A DNA stretch of 33,551 nt from Hyphomicrobiales bacterium (GCA_026400535.1 JAPLOU010000065.1:1-33551); one strand, 5' to 3'; positions 16,802-25,834 are shown, counted from the stretch's first letter. The notes: a model not told the origin generated them from the letters alone. A program made the numbers and translations.

Positions 16802-19336
16802 CTAGACCGCGCGCTTCGCCGTTCTGTCCTTTTCAGCAAGCCAGGCCCGCAAGGCGTCCTCTGCCTCCGCGAACACGCTCCTGAGTGTCTGGACGCGCTC
16901 CTCGCCGAATTCCGTAAGGCCCTTCAACGTTGTCGCGCGCCATTCCAGGGCCAATGCGAAGACCCGCTTGGCGCCAATATTGGCGGAGCTGCTGCGCAAG
17001 GCGTGCAGGACTTCCTGGAACGCCGTCACGTCCTCGCGCGCAACAGCATCGGCAATTGCATCAAGCGTTGACACGGCGCTGGCAAGAAATTCGTCGATTA
17101 GCTCGTACATGAAGGCCATATCCCCGAGGGCGAGCAGATCGTTAAGGGCCTCAAGATCCAGGACCGGCACGCTTTCGAGATTGAATGGCAGTTCGGCTGG
17201 CAGGGCGGCAGCCGGCACCGGCTTTGGCAGCACGGCCGCGCCCGTCTTGCAGGCCCGGAAGGCCTGCAGCAACTCGCCCTGTTCGATCGGCTTATGCAGG
17301 CATCCGTCAAGGCCGGCATTTTGGCACAGCCTGCGGGTTTCGTCGGTCACATCGGCTGTCAACGCATAGATTGGCAGACGAGGCGCGCCGGGCATTGCAA
17401 AACGATAGAGCTTTGTCGCCTCAAGTCCATTCATGACCGGCATGTTGATGTCCATCAGGACGATATCGAAGCTCTGCTTCAGCATCACCTCGACTGCCTG
17501 TTCGCCATTGTCGACGATGGTGACCTGATGCCTGTCGCGCTCAAGCAGCCTGCGGATGACGATCTGGTTTGTCACATTGTCTTCCGCGATCAGCACGCGC
17601 AGCGGAGCGATTCCGCTCCCCTCACCTTCATGCTGGTCGTCAAGCTCCTCCCGCAAAAGCGTCAGCGCCGCAAGCTGCGCCAGTTGGGCTCGCTGGACCG
17701 GCAGCCCCAGATGCAACAGGAACGGCGCCTTTAGATCGCTCTTCAGTGCCGTGCCATCGCGCGAGAGCGCGGCGATGGCGCAGGAGCCAAGCACGCTGCG
17801 CTCCGGATCGAGCGTCATCAGGTCGCTGATCGTGTCGGACGGCATCGTCTCGGGATCCAGCACGAAGACACAGGCCTTTCCCTCGTCGAGGCGATTGGCC
17901 GCGGCCGCGATCGCCCGGCGCGGATCGTTCAGGCGCACCACATCGCCGCATTCCAGCGCGAGCTGAGTGTAGAGCCTGAAATCATTGGACAGGAGGACCA
18001 CAGAAGGCGCCGGCTGGTCGGTCTCCACAGCCGGTGCCTGCGCCTCGAACGGTATGGTGAACCAGAACTCGCTCCCCTCGCCGACAACGCTGTTGACGCC
18101 GATCTCGCCGCCATGACGCTTGACAAGTTGTTTGACGATGGCCAGCCCGAGTCCCGTGCCGCCGAAGCGGCCCACGATTGTCTCGTCAGCCTGCGTGAAG
18201 CGCTCGAAAATCCGGCGCTGGGCTGCCTCAGCAATGCCGATTCCGGTGTCCCTCACGCTGAAGCGCAGGATGTGCTTGTCGTCGCTGATCAGATTGGGTG
18301 CAACTGTGACATGGATGCCGCCTGCCTGGGTGAACTTCGTCGCATTACCAATCAAATTGGTGAGGATCTCTTCGAGCGACTGATTTGGTCCGACGACTTG
18401 GGCCTGAACACCGGGCTCGATCAGCATCGTCAGCGACAGGCCCTTGGCCTCGGTTGTCGCGCTGAGAACCCGCCTGACGGCTTGCAGCGACGCCAGAAGG
18501 TTGAATGGCTGCGTCGGCTCAAGAGCGTTGCGCGCCTCCCGCTGCGACAGGTCAAGCAGCGAGTTGATCATCTTCAGCAACGACCGGCCGGACATGGCGA
18601 TCGTCACGGTCATCTCGCGCTGCTCACGCGGAATCGGCGCGCCACGCAGGAGGTCTGCCAGGGTGATGATAGCGTTGAGCGGGGTCCTGAGTTCGTGGCT
18701 GATGCTGGCGAGAAACAGGGTCTTGGCCCTGTTGGCCTGCTCCGCCTGGAGTTTGGCCTCCGACAACTTTCGGATCAAAGCCGACACATAAGCCGGCAGG
18801 ATGAACAGCCCCGCCAGCAATCCGAAGGATAGTTCGAGATTGTTGCGCCATAGCGGCGTCATCGCGATCAGGAAGCAGAAACCAGCAATCGCCCACAGCG
18901 CCGCACCGATGAGATACTTCACCCCGAACCGGAAACCATTGCCGATGATGATCCACAGATAGAGTGGATAGCCAATGGCAAAGGCGCTTTCGCCGACGTG
19001 CATGCCATAGGACAACATGCCGATGTCGAGCGTGATCGCCACGATCCGGCGCGGATGCGAGACGCCGGGATCGTAAAGGATGTGAATGAACAGCGCGATC
19101 GAGCAGGCATAGTAAATCGCGAACAACAACAGCGCTTCGTGGAAAATCTCCTGGGCTGTTCCGTGACCGCGGGCCGAAGCCACCAGAAGATAGATCAGCA
19201 CAACCGACGAGATCACGATCCGGTTGATCGTCATCTCATGCTCGGAATCCGGGCGGCCGCGCAGACGGCGACGAAGCGGCGCAGTCAGGCGTCGCAAGAC
19301 GCCCGCCTTCCGCTGCGCATTCCCCTCGGTGGTCAT
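16802..19336 (-). CDS. rpfC: RpfC-type hybrid sensor histidine kinase (DSF sensor)
   Basis: Membrane receptor kinase, 844 residues. A short basic N-terminus (RRRLRGRPDSEHE, about 22-34) leads into five or six membrane segments (about 39-187). HisKA follows with H214 in SISHELRTPLNAI. The ATPase domain has NATKF, DTGIGI and GGTGLGLAI (392-400). Then come a degenerate receiver-like stretch (about 445-560), a true receiver with D629 in IVLMDINMPVMNG and lysine in HKPIE, and an HPt domain with H778 in LHALRSSSANIGA. The membrane part without a large periplasmic domain and the terminal HPt are the RpfC plan. The extra pseudo-receiver makes it longer than Xanthomonas RpfC. ATG 19336 overlaps the stop of the upstream GGDEF-EAL gene by four bases, so the two are coupled. 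Its end faces rpfF. Confidence 0.88.
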   Translation of the reverse strand: MTTEGNAQRKAGVLRRLTAPLRRRLRGRPDSEHEMTINRIVISSVVLIYLLVASARGHGTAQEIFHEALLLFAIYYACSIALFIHILYDPGVSHPRRIVAITLDIGMLSYGMHVGESAFAIGYPLYLWIIIGNGFRFGVKYLIGAALWAIAGFCFLIAMTPLWRNNLELSFGLLAGLFILPAYVSALIRKLSEAKLQAEQANRAKTLFLASISHELRTPLNAIITLADLLRGAPIPREQREMTVTIAMSGRSLLKMINSLLDLSQREARNALEPTQPFNLLASLQAVRRVLSATTEAKGLSLTMLIEPGVQAQVVGPNQSLEEILTNLIGNATKFTQAGGIHVTVAPNLISDDKHILRFSVRDTGIGIAEAAQRRIFERFTQADETIVGRFGGTGLGLAIVKQLVKRHGGEIGVNSVVGEGSEFWFTIPFEAQAPAVETDQPAPSVVLLSNDFRLYTQLALECGDVVRLNDPRRAIAAAANRLDEGKACVFVLDPETMPSDTISDLMTLDPERSVLGSCAIAALSRDGTALKSDLKAPFLLHLGLPVQRAQLAQLAALTLLREELDDQHEGEGSGIAPLRVLIAEDNVTNQIVIRRLLERDRHQVTIVDNGEQAVEVMLKQSFDIVLMDINMPVMNGLEATKLYRFAMPGAPRLPIYALTADVTDETRRLCQNAGLDGCLHKPIEQGELLQAFRACKTGAAVLPKPVPAAALPAELPFNLESVPVLDLEALNDLLALGDMAFMYELIDEFLASAVSTLDAIADAVAREDVTAFQEVLHALRSSSANIGAKRVFALALEWRATTLKGLTEFGEERVQTLRSVFAEAEDALRAWLAEKDRTAKRAV

Positions 19337-21480
19337 GCCTGCTTCAGGCCGCGCATACGGTCCTGCGCGAAGGCGATGAAATCGGCGAACGGCAACGGCT
19401 GAGCATAAAGGAACCCTTGGAACTCGTCACAGCCTTCCGCAGCCAGGAATTGCGCCTGTGCATTGTTTTCGACGCCCTCGGCCAGGATGGCCAGGTCAAG
19501 ACTGTGCCCGAGTGCGATCACGGTCTTGACGATTGCGACGTCGTTCGGATCGCCCGGCAAGTTGCGGATGAAGGACTGGTCGATCTTCAACCGGTCGACC
19601 GGGAAGCGCTTGACGTATCGCAGTGACGAGTAGCCGGTGCCGAAATCATCAATGGAGATTTCGCACCCGAGAATCCTGATTTGCTCCAGTTCCGCGATCA
19701 GCGTGTCGCTGTCCTCCAGAACGGAACTTTCGGTGAGTTCAAGATCAAGCAGCCTCGGCTCGAGACCGGATTCCGCCAGCGCCCGCGTCACAAGCAGCGG
19801 CACATTCTGTCGGGTAAACTGGAGCGGCGAGAGGTTGACCCCAACGCGCACGCCCGCGAGGCCCATACTCTGCCAGTGCTTGCCGAGCCGGCAGGCCTCC
19901 ATGACGACCCAGTCGTTGAGCTTGACGATGAAGCCCGTCGCCTCCGCCCGCGGCAGAAAAATTCCGGGCGACTGCAGGCCCATTCCAGGACGGTTCCAGC
20001 GGATCAGCGCCTCGCCGCCGACAAGCGCGCCGGTCACGGCGTTGACCTGCGGCTGGAAGTAAAGCTCGAACTCCTTGCGCTCCATCGCAAGCCGCATATC
20101 GGAGTCGAGGACCGCATTCAGCAGCGCCGTCGACTGCATGTCGGAGGCGTAAAGGGATGCCCTGTTTCCGCCATCCGCCTTGGCCCGATACATCGCCGTG
20201 TCGGCGTTCTTCAGAAGTGTCGCGCCGTCCGCGCCGTCGGCAGGATGCAGCGTCGTGCCGATGCTTCCTGTCAAGGTGACTTGGCCCGTGCTACACATAT
20301 AGGGTTCCGCGATCAGCCCGAGCAGGCGCTGCGCAAAATACCCTGCTTCCGCCGCCGAGGCGATGTCGGACTGCAGCACCGCAAACTCGTCTCCGCCTAT
20401 GCGGGCGACCGTGTCTTGACGGCGCGAAACATCCTTCAGCCGCTGTCCGATTGCTGCGATGAACTCATCCCCGACGCCATGGCTCTGAAGGTCGTTGATC
20501 GATTTGAAATTGTCGAGATCAATCAGGTGAAGGGCAAAGGAGCGGTCACCCCGACGGGACCTCGTGATTTCCCGGGTCAGACGTTCATGCAGCAAGACGC
20601 GGTTCGGCAGGCCGGTCAATGTGTCGTGATGCGCCATGTGTCGCAAGTAGTTCTCGGCAGCCTTGCGGTCGCTGATGTCGATTGATGTCGTCAGAATGCC
20701 GCCGATGCTGCCATCAACATTGTAGAGCGGGGTCTTCGAGGACAGAAGCACACGCCTGACATGGGCGGCGTCGATTACCTCCTCTTCAAAGGACGGCAGA
20801 TGACGTCCCGTCTCCCAGACCATCCGGTCCAGCGCATTGCTGCGGGCGGCCTGCTCCTCGCCGATGAAGTTGGAGATCGGCGAGCCCACGACTGCGGCCG
20901 CGTCCTTGCCAAGCAACGAGGACTGGAAGGCATTGGCAAAAAGGACCTTGCCGTCGAGATCCGTGCAACGAACCACAGCCGGAATGCTGTCGATGACCTG
21001 GGCCAGTCTTTCGCGCGAATCCCGCATGGCGTGTTCACGGGTTCGCTCGCTTTCATTGAGCTCGCTCTTCAGTTGTTCGGCCCGTGCAGCCAGAAGAAGC
21101 TGCTGCTTGCGCAGGCGGAGCAGGTTGCGGGCGCGGGTTGCGAACTCCTGATGGTCGACCGGGCTCTGCAGAAAGTCGGTAGCGCCGCATTCCAGCGCCC
21201 GCATGCGGAAGCTGCGTTCTTCATAGACGGTCAGGACCACCACCGGGACATCAGCAGCCCCAGGCAACTCGCGGAAACAGCGCACGAAGTCGGCCCCGTC
21301 CATATGCGGCATCTTGAAGTCGGTGATGACGAGGTCCGGCGTTCGGTGACGCAGTCCCTCCAACGCAAGCAGCGGATCGGCAAACGTCTCGACAATGACG
21401 TCGTCAGCGATTGATGCTGCCAAACGCGCAAAGATCTGCCTGTTTGTGAACTGGTCATCAAGAATTGCAATGAACGGCAT
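19333..21480 (-). CDS. REC-PAS-GGDEF-EAL response regulator (cyclic-di-GMP turnover)
   Basis: Cytoplasmic two-component output protein, 715 residues, the probable partner of the RpfC kinase. The receiver (1-125) has the acidic pair DD at 8-9, phosphoacceptor D54 in VITDFKMPHMDG and T84. The usual conserved lysine near position 106 is Ser (DFLQSPVDHQE). A coiled linker (125-155) leads to a PAS domain (about 158-275). The GGDEF domain (about 280-440) has an intact RIGGDEFAVL (diguanylate cyclase). The EAL domain (about 455-705) has EALIRW, ELTESS, DDFGTGYSS (611-619), KIDQSFI and EGVE, all needed for phosphodiesterase activity. Both enzyme halves thus look active. It heads the operon, with rpfC overlapping by four bases. 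It occupies the role that RpfG (REC-HD-GYP) has in Xanthomonas. Confidence 0.9.
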   Translation of the reverse strand: MPFIAILDDQFTNRQIFARLAASIADDVIVETFADPLLALEGLRHRTPDLVITDFKMPHMDGADFVRCFRELPGAADVPVVVLTVYEERSFRMRALECGATDFLQSPVDHQEFATRARNLLRLRKQQLLLAARAEQLKSELNESERTREHAMRDSRERLAQVIDSIPAVVRCTDLDGKVLFANAFQSSLLGKDAAAVVGSPISNFIGEEQAARSNALDRMVWETGRHLPSFEEEVIDAAHVRRVLLSSKTPLYNVDGSIGGILTTSIDISDRKAAENYLRHMAHHDTLTGLPNRVLLHERLTREITRSRRGDRSFALHLIDLDNFKSINDLQSHGVGDEFIAAIGQRLKDVSRRQDTVARIGGDEFAVLQSDIASAAEAGYFAQRLLGLIAEPYMCSTGQVTLTGSIGTTLHPADGADGATLLKNADTAMYRAKADGGNRASLYASDMQSTALLNAVLDSDMRLAMERKEFELYFQPQVNAVTGALVGGEALIRWNRPGMGLQSPGIFLPRAEATGFIVKLNDWVVMEACRLGKHWQSMGLAGVRVGVNLSPLQFTRQNVPLLVTRALAESGLEPRLLDLELTESSVLEDSDTLIAELEQIRILGCEISIDDFGTGYSSLRYVKRFPVDRLKIDQSFIRNLPGDPNDVAIVKTVIALGHSLDLAILAEGVENNAQAQFLAAEGCDEFQGFLYAQPLPFADFIAFAQDRMRGLKQA

Positions 21481-21640
21481 TTGTTTGCGTTCTGCTGGCC
21501 TTGGACGTAGGGTTTGATCGCAAAGGAGATCTATATATCAAAGTCTTAATCAGGGTATTTGGTTAATAAACGGTTCTGAATCCCAACCCTTCCGGCAAGT
21601 TGGCGTGCAAAGGTGACGCATCCTCTTTGGCGCAGGGGGC
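21481..21640. other. AT-rich gap upstream of the rpfC operon
   Basis: About 160 bases between the GGDEF-EAL start and the ISAs1 relic, clearly more AT-rich than the surroundings (TATATAT near 21531-21537, TTAATAAA near 21563). It should hold the operon promoter on the minus strand. I cannot place -35 and -10 boxes with confidence. The insertion-sequence relic begins at its far end, so upstream regulatory sequence may have been displaced. Confidence 0.4.
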
Positions 21641-22777
21641 TTGCATGTGAAGAAACGCGTTCGCGCCGGGATTGGGAGGGTTCTGTATTCGGTTCCTTTG
21701 GATGAGCGGATGATACGATCACCGCCGACGATTCTGCGCGACGTTCCCGACCCTCGAACCGGCAATGCCACGCGCCAAGCGGATCTCGACGCCCTGGTGA
21801 TCGTGTTGACGGCGTCGATCTCTGGCTGCGAGACCTGCGTGGAGATGGCCGCCTTGGTGGAGGACCGGGATGAGTTTTTCCGGGAGTTTCTGAGCCTGCC
21901 GAATGGCTTGCCGAGCCACGACAGCTTCTCGCGGCTTTTCCGGCTGATAGACCCTGCCGTTCTGTCGGACGGCTTATAGCATTGCCTGGAGGATGTGGGG
22001 GCCGACAGCACCGCGGTGATCGCGATCGACGGCAAGACCCTCAGGCGTTCTTTCGGTCGGGCGGCCAGCAAGAGCGCGCTCCACGTCGTCACCGGATTTG
22101 ACGGCGAGGCCGGGCTGGGTCTTGGCCAGACCGCGGTACCGGGGGGCGGCGGCGGCAACACAATCACCGCGGCGCACGCCCTGCTGGGAATCACCGACGT
22201 GAAGGGCATGCCCGCGACCGCCGACGCGATCCACTGCCAGGGCGAGACGCCCTTCCTCGTGCTGGAGCATGGCGTTGACTGCCTCTTTGCCCTCAAGAAG
22301 AACCGTCCCGCCGCACCTGCCAATGTGGAGACCTGGTTCACGGACCTGTTTCACGGACCTGGCCCAGATGCTGGAAACCACCGATGCCGACCACGGACGC
22401 CTTTGGATCCGCAGGCACGCCGTGATGCAAGACATCGTCTGGTTGTTTCCTGATGACAAGGACCCGGATCGGCCCAACATGCCGGGTGTTGCGACGATCG
22501 GCCGGGTCGTGGTGCTCGTCGAGCGGGACGGCAGACCACCACCTCCACCCGATACTTGCACAGATACGATCTCTCCTGCTCGGGCCTTTTGGCCGCCATC
22601 TTTGCCAGGGCGGTTCGGGGACACTGGGCCATCGGGAACGGCCTGCACTGGGCTCTCGACGCCGCATTGCAGGTGGACGCCGCTGTTAAACGCAAGGATC
22701 CCGGCGCGGAGAACAGCGCCATCCCGGTAGAAATCGCCCTCAATGTCCTGCGACGCCACAACCATAAAAAGCCTTAG
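21641..22777 (+). pseudogene. ISAs1-family transposase, inactivated
   Basis: Recognisable DDE transposase of the ISAs1 group. The plus strand reads PPTILRDVPDPRTGNATRQ, LPSHDSFSRLFRLIDP, then VIAIDGKTLRRSFGRAASKS (first catalytic Asp), and later DCLFALKKNRPA. An in-frame TAG at 21977-21979 interrupts it. Around 22350 the frame shifts to the one starting TTDADHGRLWIRRHAV, and near 22540 it shifts again to VRGHWAIGNGLHWALDAAL with a C-terminus at 22777. At least one nonsense and two frameshift changes make it dead. Terminal inverted repeats were not identified. It separates the rpf operon promoter from the aryl-CoA hydroxylase gene and marks a site of past rearrangement. Confidence 0.87.
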
Positions 22778-22969
22778 GTTACGCTGCAACAAAGCAGCCA
22801 GAAACCCCGCATGCCGCACCGGGATCCTCAAGCAGTAAGCGTTAGCCCGGATACAGAGCCGTGGCTCAACTGCATCCTCCCTTGCGCAAAATTGCTTTAA
22901 GCTTCAAATATCAACGCAGTGGTCATGGCGCGGGACGTCCGGCAAACGGCACCGTTGATGGAGATCCAA

Positions 22970-25315
22970 ATGAAAATCGCGGTGATTGGTGGCGGCCCCG
23001 CTGGGCTCTATTTCGCGCTTCTGCTCAAGAAGGCCCGGCCGGCCGTCTCGATCACCGTTCATGAGCGCAACAAGGCTGACGATCTGTTCGGCTTCGGCGT
23101 GGTCTTCTCTGATCAGACACTCGACACCTTCAAGGCGCATGACCTCGAAAGCTACGAAGCGATCCGCCGCTCGTTCGCCTATTGGGACGATATCGAAATC
23201 CACTTCAAGAACACCGTGCACCGCATTGGCGGCAACGGCTTCTGTGGCTGCTCGCGCCGTACGTTGCTGCATTTGCTGCAGGCACGGGCCCGCTCGCTCG
23301 GAGTAAACCTCGTTTTCGGCGCGGAAGTCGACGACGAAGCCACCCTTGATGCGGACCTGATCGTCATCGCCGATGGGATCAACTCTCGCCTGCGCGAGAA
23401 GTACCGCGATCATTTCGGCACGAAGACCGACCTTCGCCCCAACAAGTTCTCGTGGATGGGCTCGACCAAGCCTTTCGACGCCTTCAACTATTTCTTCCGC
23501 CAAACGGAGCACGGCGTCTTTATCGCCCATTGCTACCAGTACGAGGCCGGTGCCTCGACCTGGGTGCTGGAAACCACCACGGAAACCTGGCAGCGCGCCG
23601 GGCTTGACCGCATAACGGAGGACGAGAGCGCGCGTTTCCTCGAAAACGTCTTCGCCAGCGAATTGCAGGGCCACAAACTTGAGACCAACCGCTCGATCTG
23701 GCGCAATTTCCCGATGATCCGCAACGAGCGCTGGGTGAAGGGCAATATGGTCCTCATCGGCGACGCCAAGGCCACGGCCCATTTCTCCATTGGCTCGGGC
23801 ACAAAGCTCGCCATGGAAGACGCCATCGCACTGTTCAAGTCTGTCCTCGCCACTGCCACGGTGCCCGAAGCGCTTGCGCATTTCGAGACCATCCGCCGGC
23901 AAGAGGTGGAGCGCACCCAGCATGCGGCCGACACATCGCTCGTATGGTTCGAGGAGATCGAGCGCTTCTGGGACATGGACCCGACGCAGTTCGCCTTCGG
24001 CCTGATGACGCGCTCGAAAGCCATCACCTATGACAATCTACGCCTGCGCGCCCCGGACTTTGTGGCCGAAGTCGATGATATGGTCGCGCGAGACGTGATG
24101 AAGCAGGGCGTCACCCCCGAACCGCACCAGGCCGTCGCCCCCATGTTCCAGCCGTTCCGACTGCGTGACATGGCGCTCTCCAACCGTGTCGTCGTCTCGC
24201 CCATGTGCATGTATTCGGCCACGGACGGCATGCCCGGCGACTTCCATCTCGTGCACTACGGCGCGCGCGCCATGGGCGGGGCCGGCCTGATCTTCACTGA
24301 GATGACCTGCCCTTCGGCGGATGCCCGCATCACGCCGGGCTGCACTGGGCTGTGGACTGACGAACAGCAGGCGGCGTGGACGCGCATCGTCGACTTCACC
24401 CACCAGAACAGCGACGCGCGCATCTGCCTCCAGCTCGGCCATGCCGGGCGCAAGGGCGCAAGCAAGTTGATGTGGGATGGCATGGACCGCCCCCTGGCAG
24501 ACGGTGCGTGGGACATCATCGCGCCATCGCCACTGCCTTATTATCCCGAAAGCCGGGTCCCGCGGGAAATGACTGAGGCCGACATGGCCCGCGTCACCGC
24601 CGATTTCGTGCGCGCCACGCGCCGCGCTGAAGCCGCCGGCTTCGACATGCTCGAGTTGCATTGCGCCCACGGCTATCTGCTGGCCTCATTCATTTCGCCT
24701 GTCACCAACAAGCGCACCGACCAGTATGGCGGCAGCCTGGGCAACCGCCTGCGCTTTCCCCTCGCCGTGTTTGAGGCCATCCGTGGAGTCTGGCCCGCGC
24801 ACAAGCCGATATCGGTGCGCATTTCCGCCTCGGACTGGATAGAGGGCGGCATCACCATGGCTGACACGGTCGAACTCTCCCGCGCCTTCGCCCGCGCCGG
24901 TGCCGACCTCATTGATGTGTCCAGCGGCCAGACCTCACCGAAATCCAGGCCGCACTACGGCCGCATGTTCCAGACACCCTTCGCCGACCAGATCCGCAAC
25001 GAGGCCAAGCTTGCAGTCATGGCGGTGGGCTCGATCACAGGCGCCGACCAGATCAACACGATCATCGCTGCCGGCCGGGCAGACCTTGTGGCCTTGGGCC
25101 GCCCCCACCTTGCCGACCCGGCCTTCACGCTCCGCGCCGCAGCCTGGTACAGCGACAAGGAGCATTACAGCGCTAAGCAGTATGCCCCCGGCCGCGATGC
25201 ACTGTACCGGCAGCTTGAGAAAGAACGCGCGGACTTGACCGAGCTCAGGCTGAAAGCGCGGCCGAAAAGCCATGCCCCGGATGATGTGGCGGAGGGACGG
25301 ATGGCAGCGGAGTAG
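22970..25315 (+). CDS. Bifunctional salicylyl-CoA 5-hydroxylase / 2-aminobenzoyl-CoA monooxygenase-reductase type enzyme
   Basis: Two-domain flavoenzyme, 781 residues. The N-terminal half is a class A FAD monooxygenase. MKIAVIGGGPAGLYFA binds FAD, VIADGINSRLREKY follows, and the second FAD motif VLIGDAKATAHFSIGSG lies at about 260-276. From about residue 390 an old-yellow-enzyme TIM barrel with FMN begins (MFQPFRLRDMALSNRVVVSP, LQLGHAGRKG, HGYLLASFISP, then DLVALGRPHLADP). This fusion is the form of 2-aminobenzoyl-CoA monooxygenase/reductase and of salicylyl-CoA 5-hydroxylases. ATG 22970 has GGAG six bases upstream, and the 17 extra codons before it are not conserved in kind. No CoA ligase, gentisyl-CoA or ring-cleavage gene is adjacent, and it is flanked by IS relics on both sides. 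The choice between salicylyl- and aminobenzoyl-CoA is open. Confidence 0.88.
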   Translation: MKIAVIGGGPAGLYFALLLKKARPAVSITVHERNKADDLFGFGVVFSDQTLDTFKAHDLESYEAIRRSFAYWDDIEIHFKNTVHRIGGNGFCGCSRRTLLHLLQARARSLGVNLVFGAEVDDEATLDADLIVIADGINSRLREKYRDHFGTKTDLRPNKFSWMGSTKPFDAFNYFFRQTEHGVFIAHCYQYEAGASTWVLETTTETWQRAGLDRITEDESARFLENVFASELQGHKLETNRSIWRNFPMIRNERWVKGNMVLIGDAKATAHFSIGSGTKLAMEDAIALFKSVLATATVPEALAHFETIRRQEVERTQHAADTSLVWFEEIERFWDMDPTQFAFGLMTRSKAITYDNLRLRAPDFVAEVDDMVARDVMKQGVTPEPHQAVAPMFQPFRLRDMALSNRVVVSPMCMYSATDGMPGDFHLVHYGARAMGGAGLIFTEMTCPSADARITPGCTGLWTDEQQAAWTRIVDFTHQNSDARICLQLGHAGRKGASKLMWDGMDRPLADGAWDIIAPSPLPYYPESRVPREMTEADMARVTADFVRATRRAEAAGFDMLELHCAHGYLLASFISPVTNKRTDQYGGSLGNRLRFPLAVFEAIRGVWPAHKPISVRISASDWIEGGITMADTVELSRAFARAGADLIDVSSGQTSPKSRPHYGRMFQTPFADQIRNEAKLAVMAVGSITGADQINTIIAAGRADLVALGRPHLADPAFTLRAAAWYSDKEHYSAKQYAPGRDALYRQLEKERADLTELRLKARPKSHAPDDVAEGRMAAE

Positions 25316-25394
25316 AGGATCTTGTGAGGGACTGAGAAAGATGGGGTTTGATTTGGAAACCCTCGTCGGTTCAGATCGGAGGGCCTTTGGCATG

Positions 25395-25724
25395 ATCTGC
25401 CAGCGCTTCGATCACCCGGCCCGGGCTTCTCCGACAGCCTGCGCGTGACCCCGGGCCGGCCCTCACGATCCCGTTCGGACAGGTTGGGCTTCTGCCCCGA
25501 ACCTGTCGGCAGCGAGGCGTGGTTCAACGTCTACGGCGCTGTGCCAAGCTTGGCTTTACGTTCGGCCACGCGCTTCCGAAGCCCGATGATGCTCACGCCT
25601 GGCGCTCCACCAGCATGGTCAACTCCGGAGTTTGGATCGCCTGGCTGGACATAACCCCAGCTTGCGCGAGAGAGATCGAGACCAGCGCCTCGACCGGCAG
25701 CTCGCGGAGTTGCTCGGCATCCAT
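25395..25724 (-). pseudogene. IS66-family transposase (tnpC) N-terminal remnant
   Basis: Minus-strand frames give MDAEQLRELPVEALVSISL and PELTMLVERQA, then after a frameshift LRKRVAERKAKLGTAP, a TAG, and NHASLPTGSGQKPNLSERD with EGRPGVTRRLSEKPG. This is the order of the leucine-zipper region and the PDNSSLPPSKGQKPN/GRPG segment of IS66 transposases. Only the first 110 or so residues of about 500 remain, broken by at least two stops and one frame change. The rest of the 25316-25904 gap contains no gene I can recognise. Confidence 0.65.
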
Positions 25725-25834
25725 GGTGATTCTGAATCAGCCCCGCGCGCTTGCGCAGGCAAAAACCTGTTGTTCGCAGGACGCCCGGATCAGGATGACT
25801 CCATGAGCCAGCCGTCGTTGCGACTCGCAGAGCC

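Noticed and set aside
21481..21640. CtrA box upstream of the rpfC operon (TTAACCAAAT on the minus strand)
   Set aside because: Only a half-site is present; no TTAA at the required spacing.
22904..23923. Minus-strand frame of 339 codons within the aryl-CoA hydroxylase
   Set aside because: Antisense shadow of the FAD domain.
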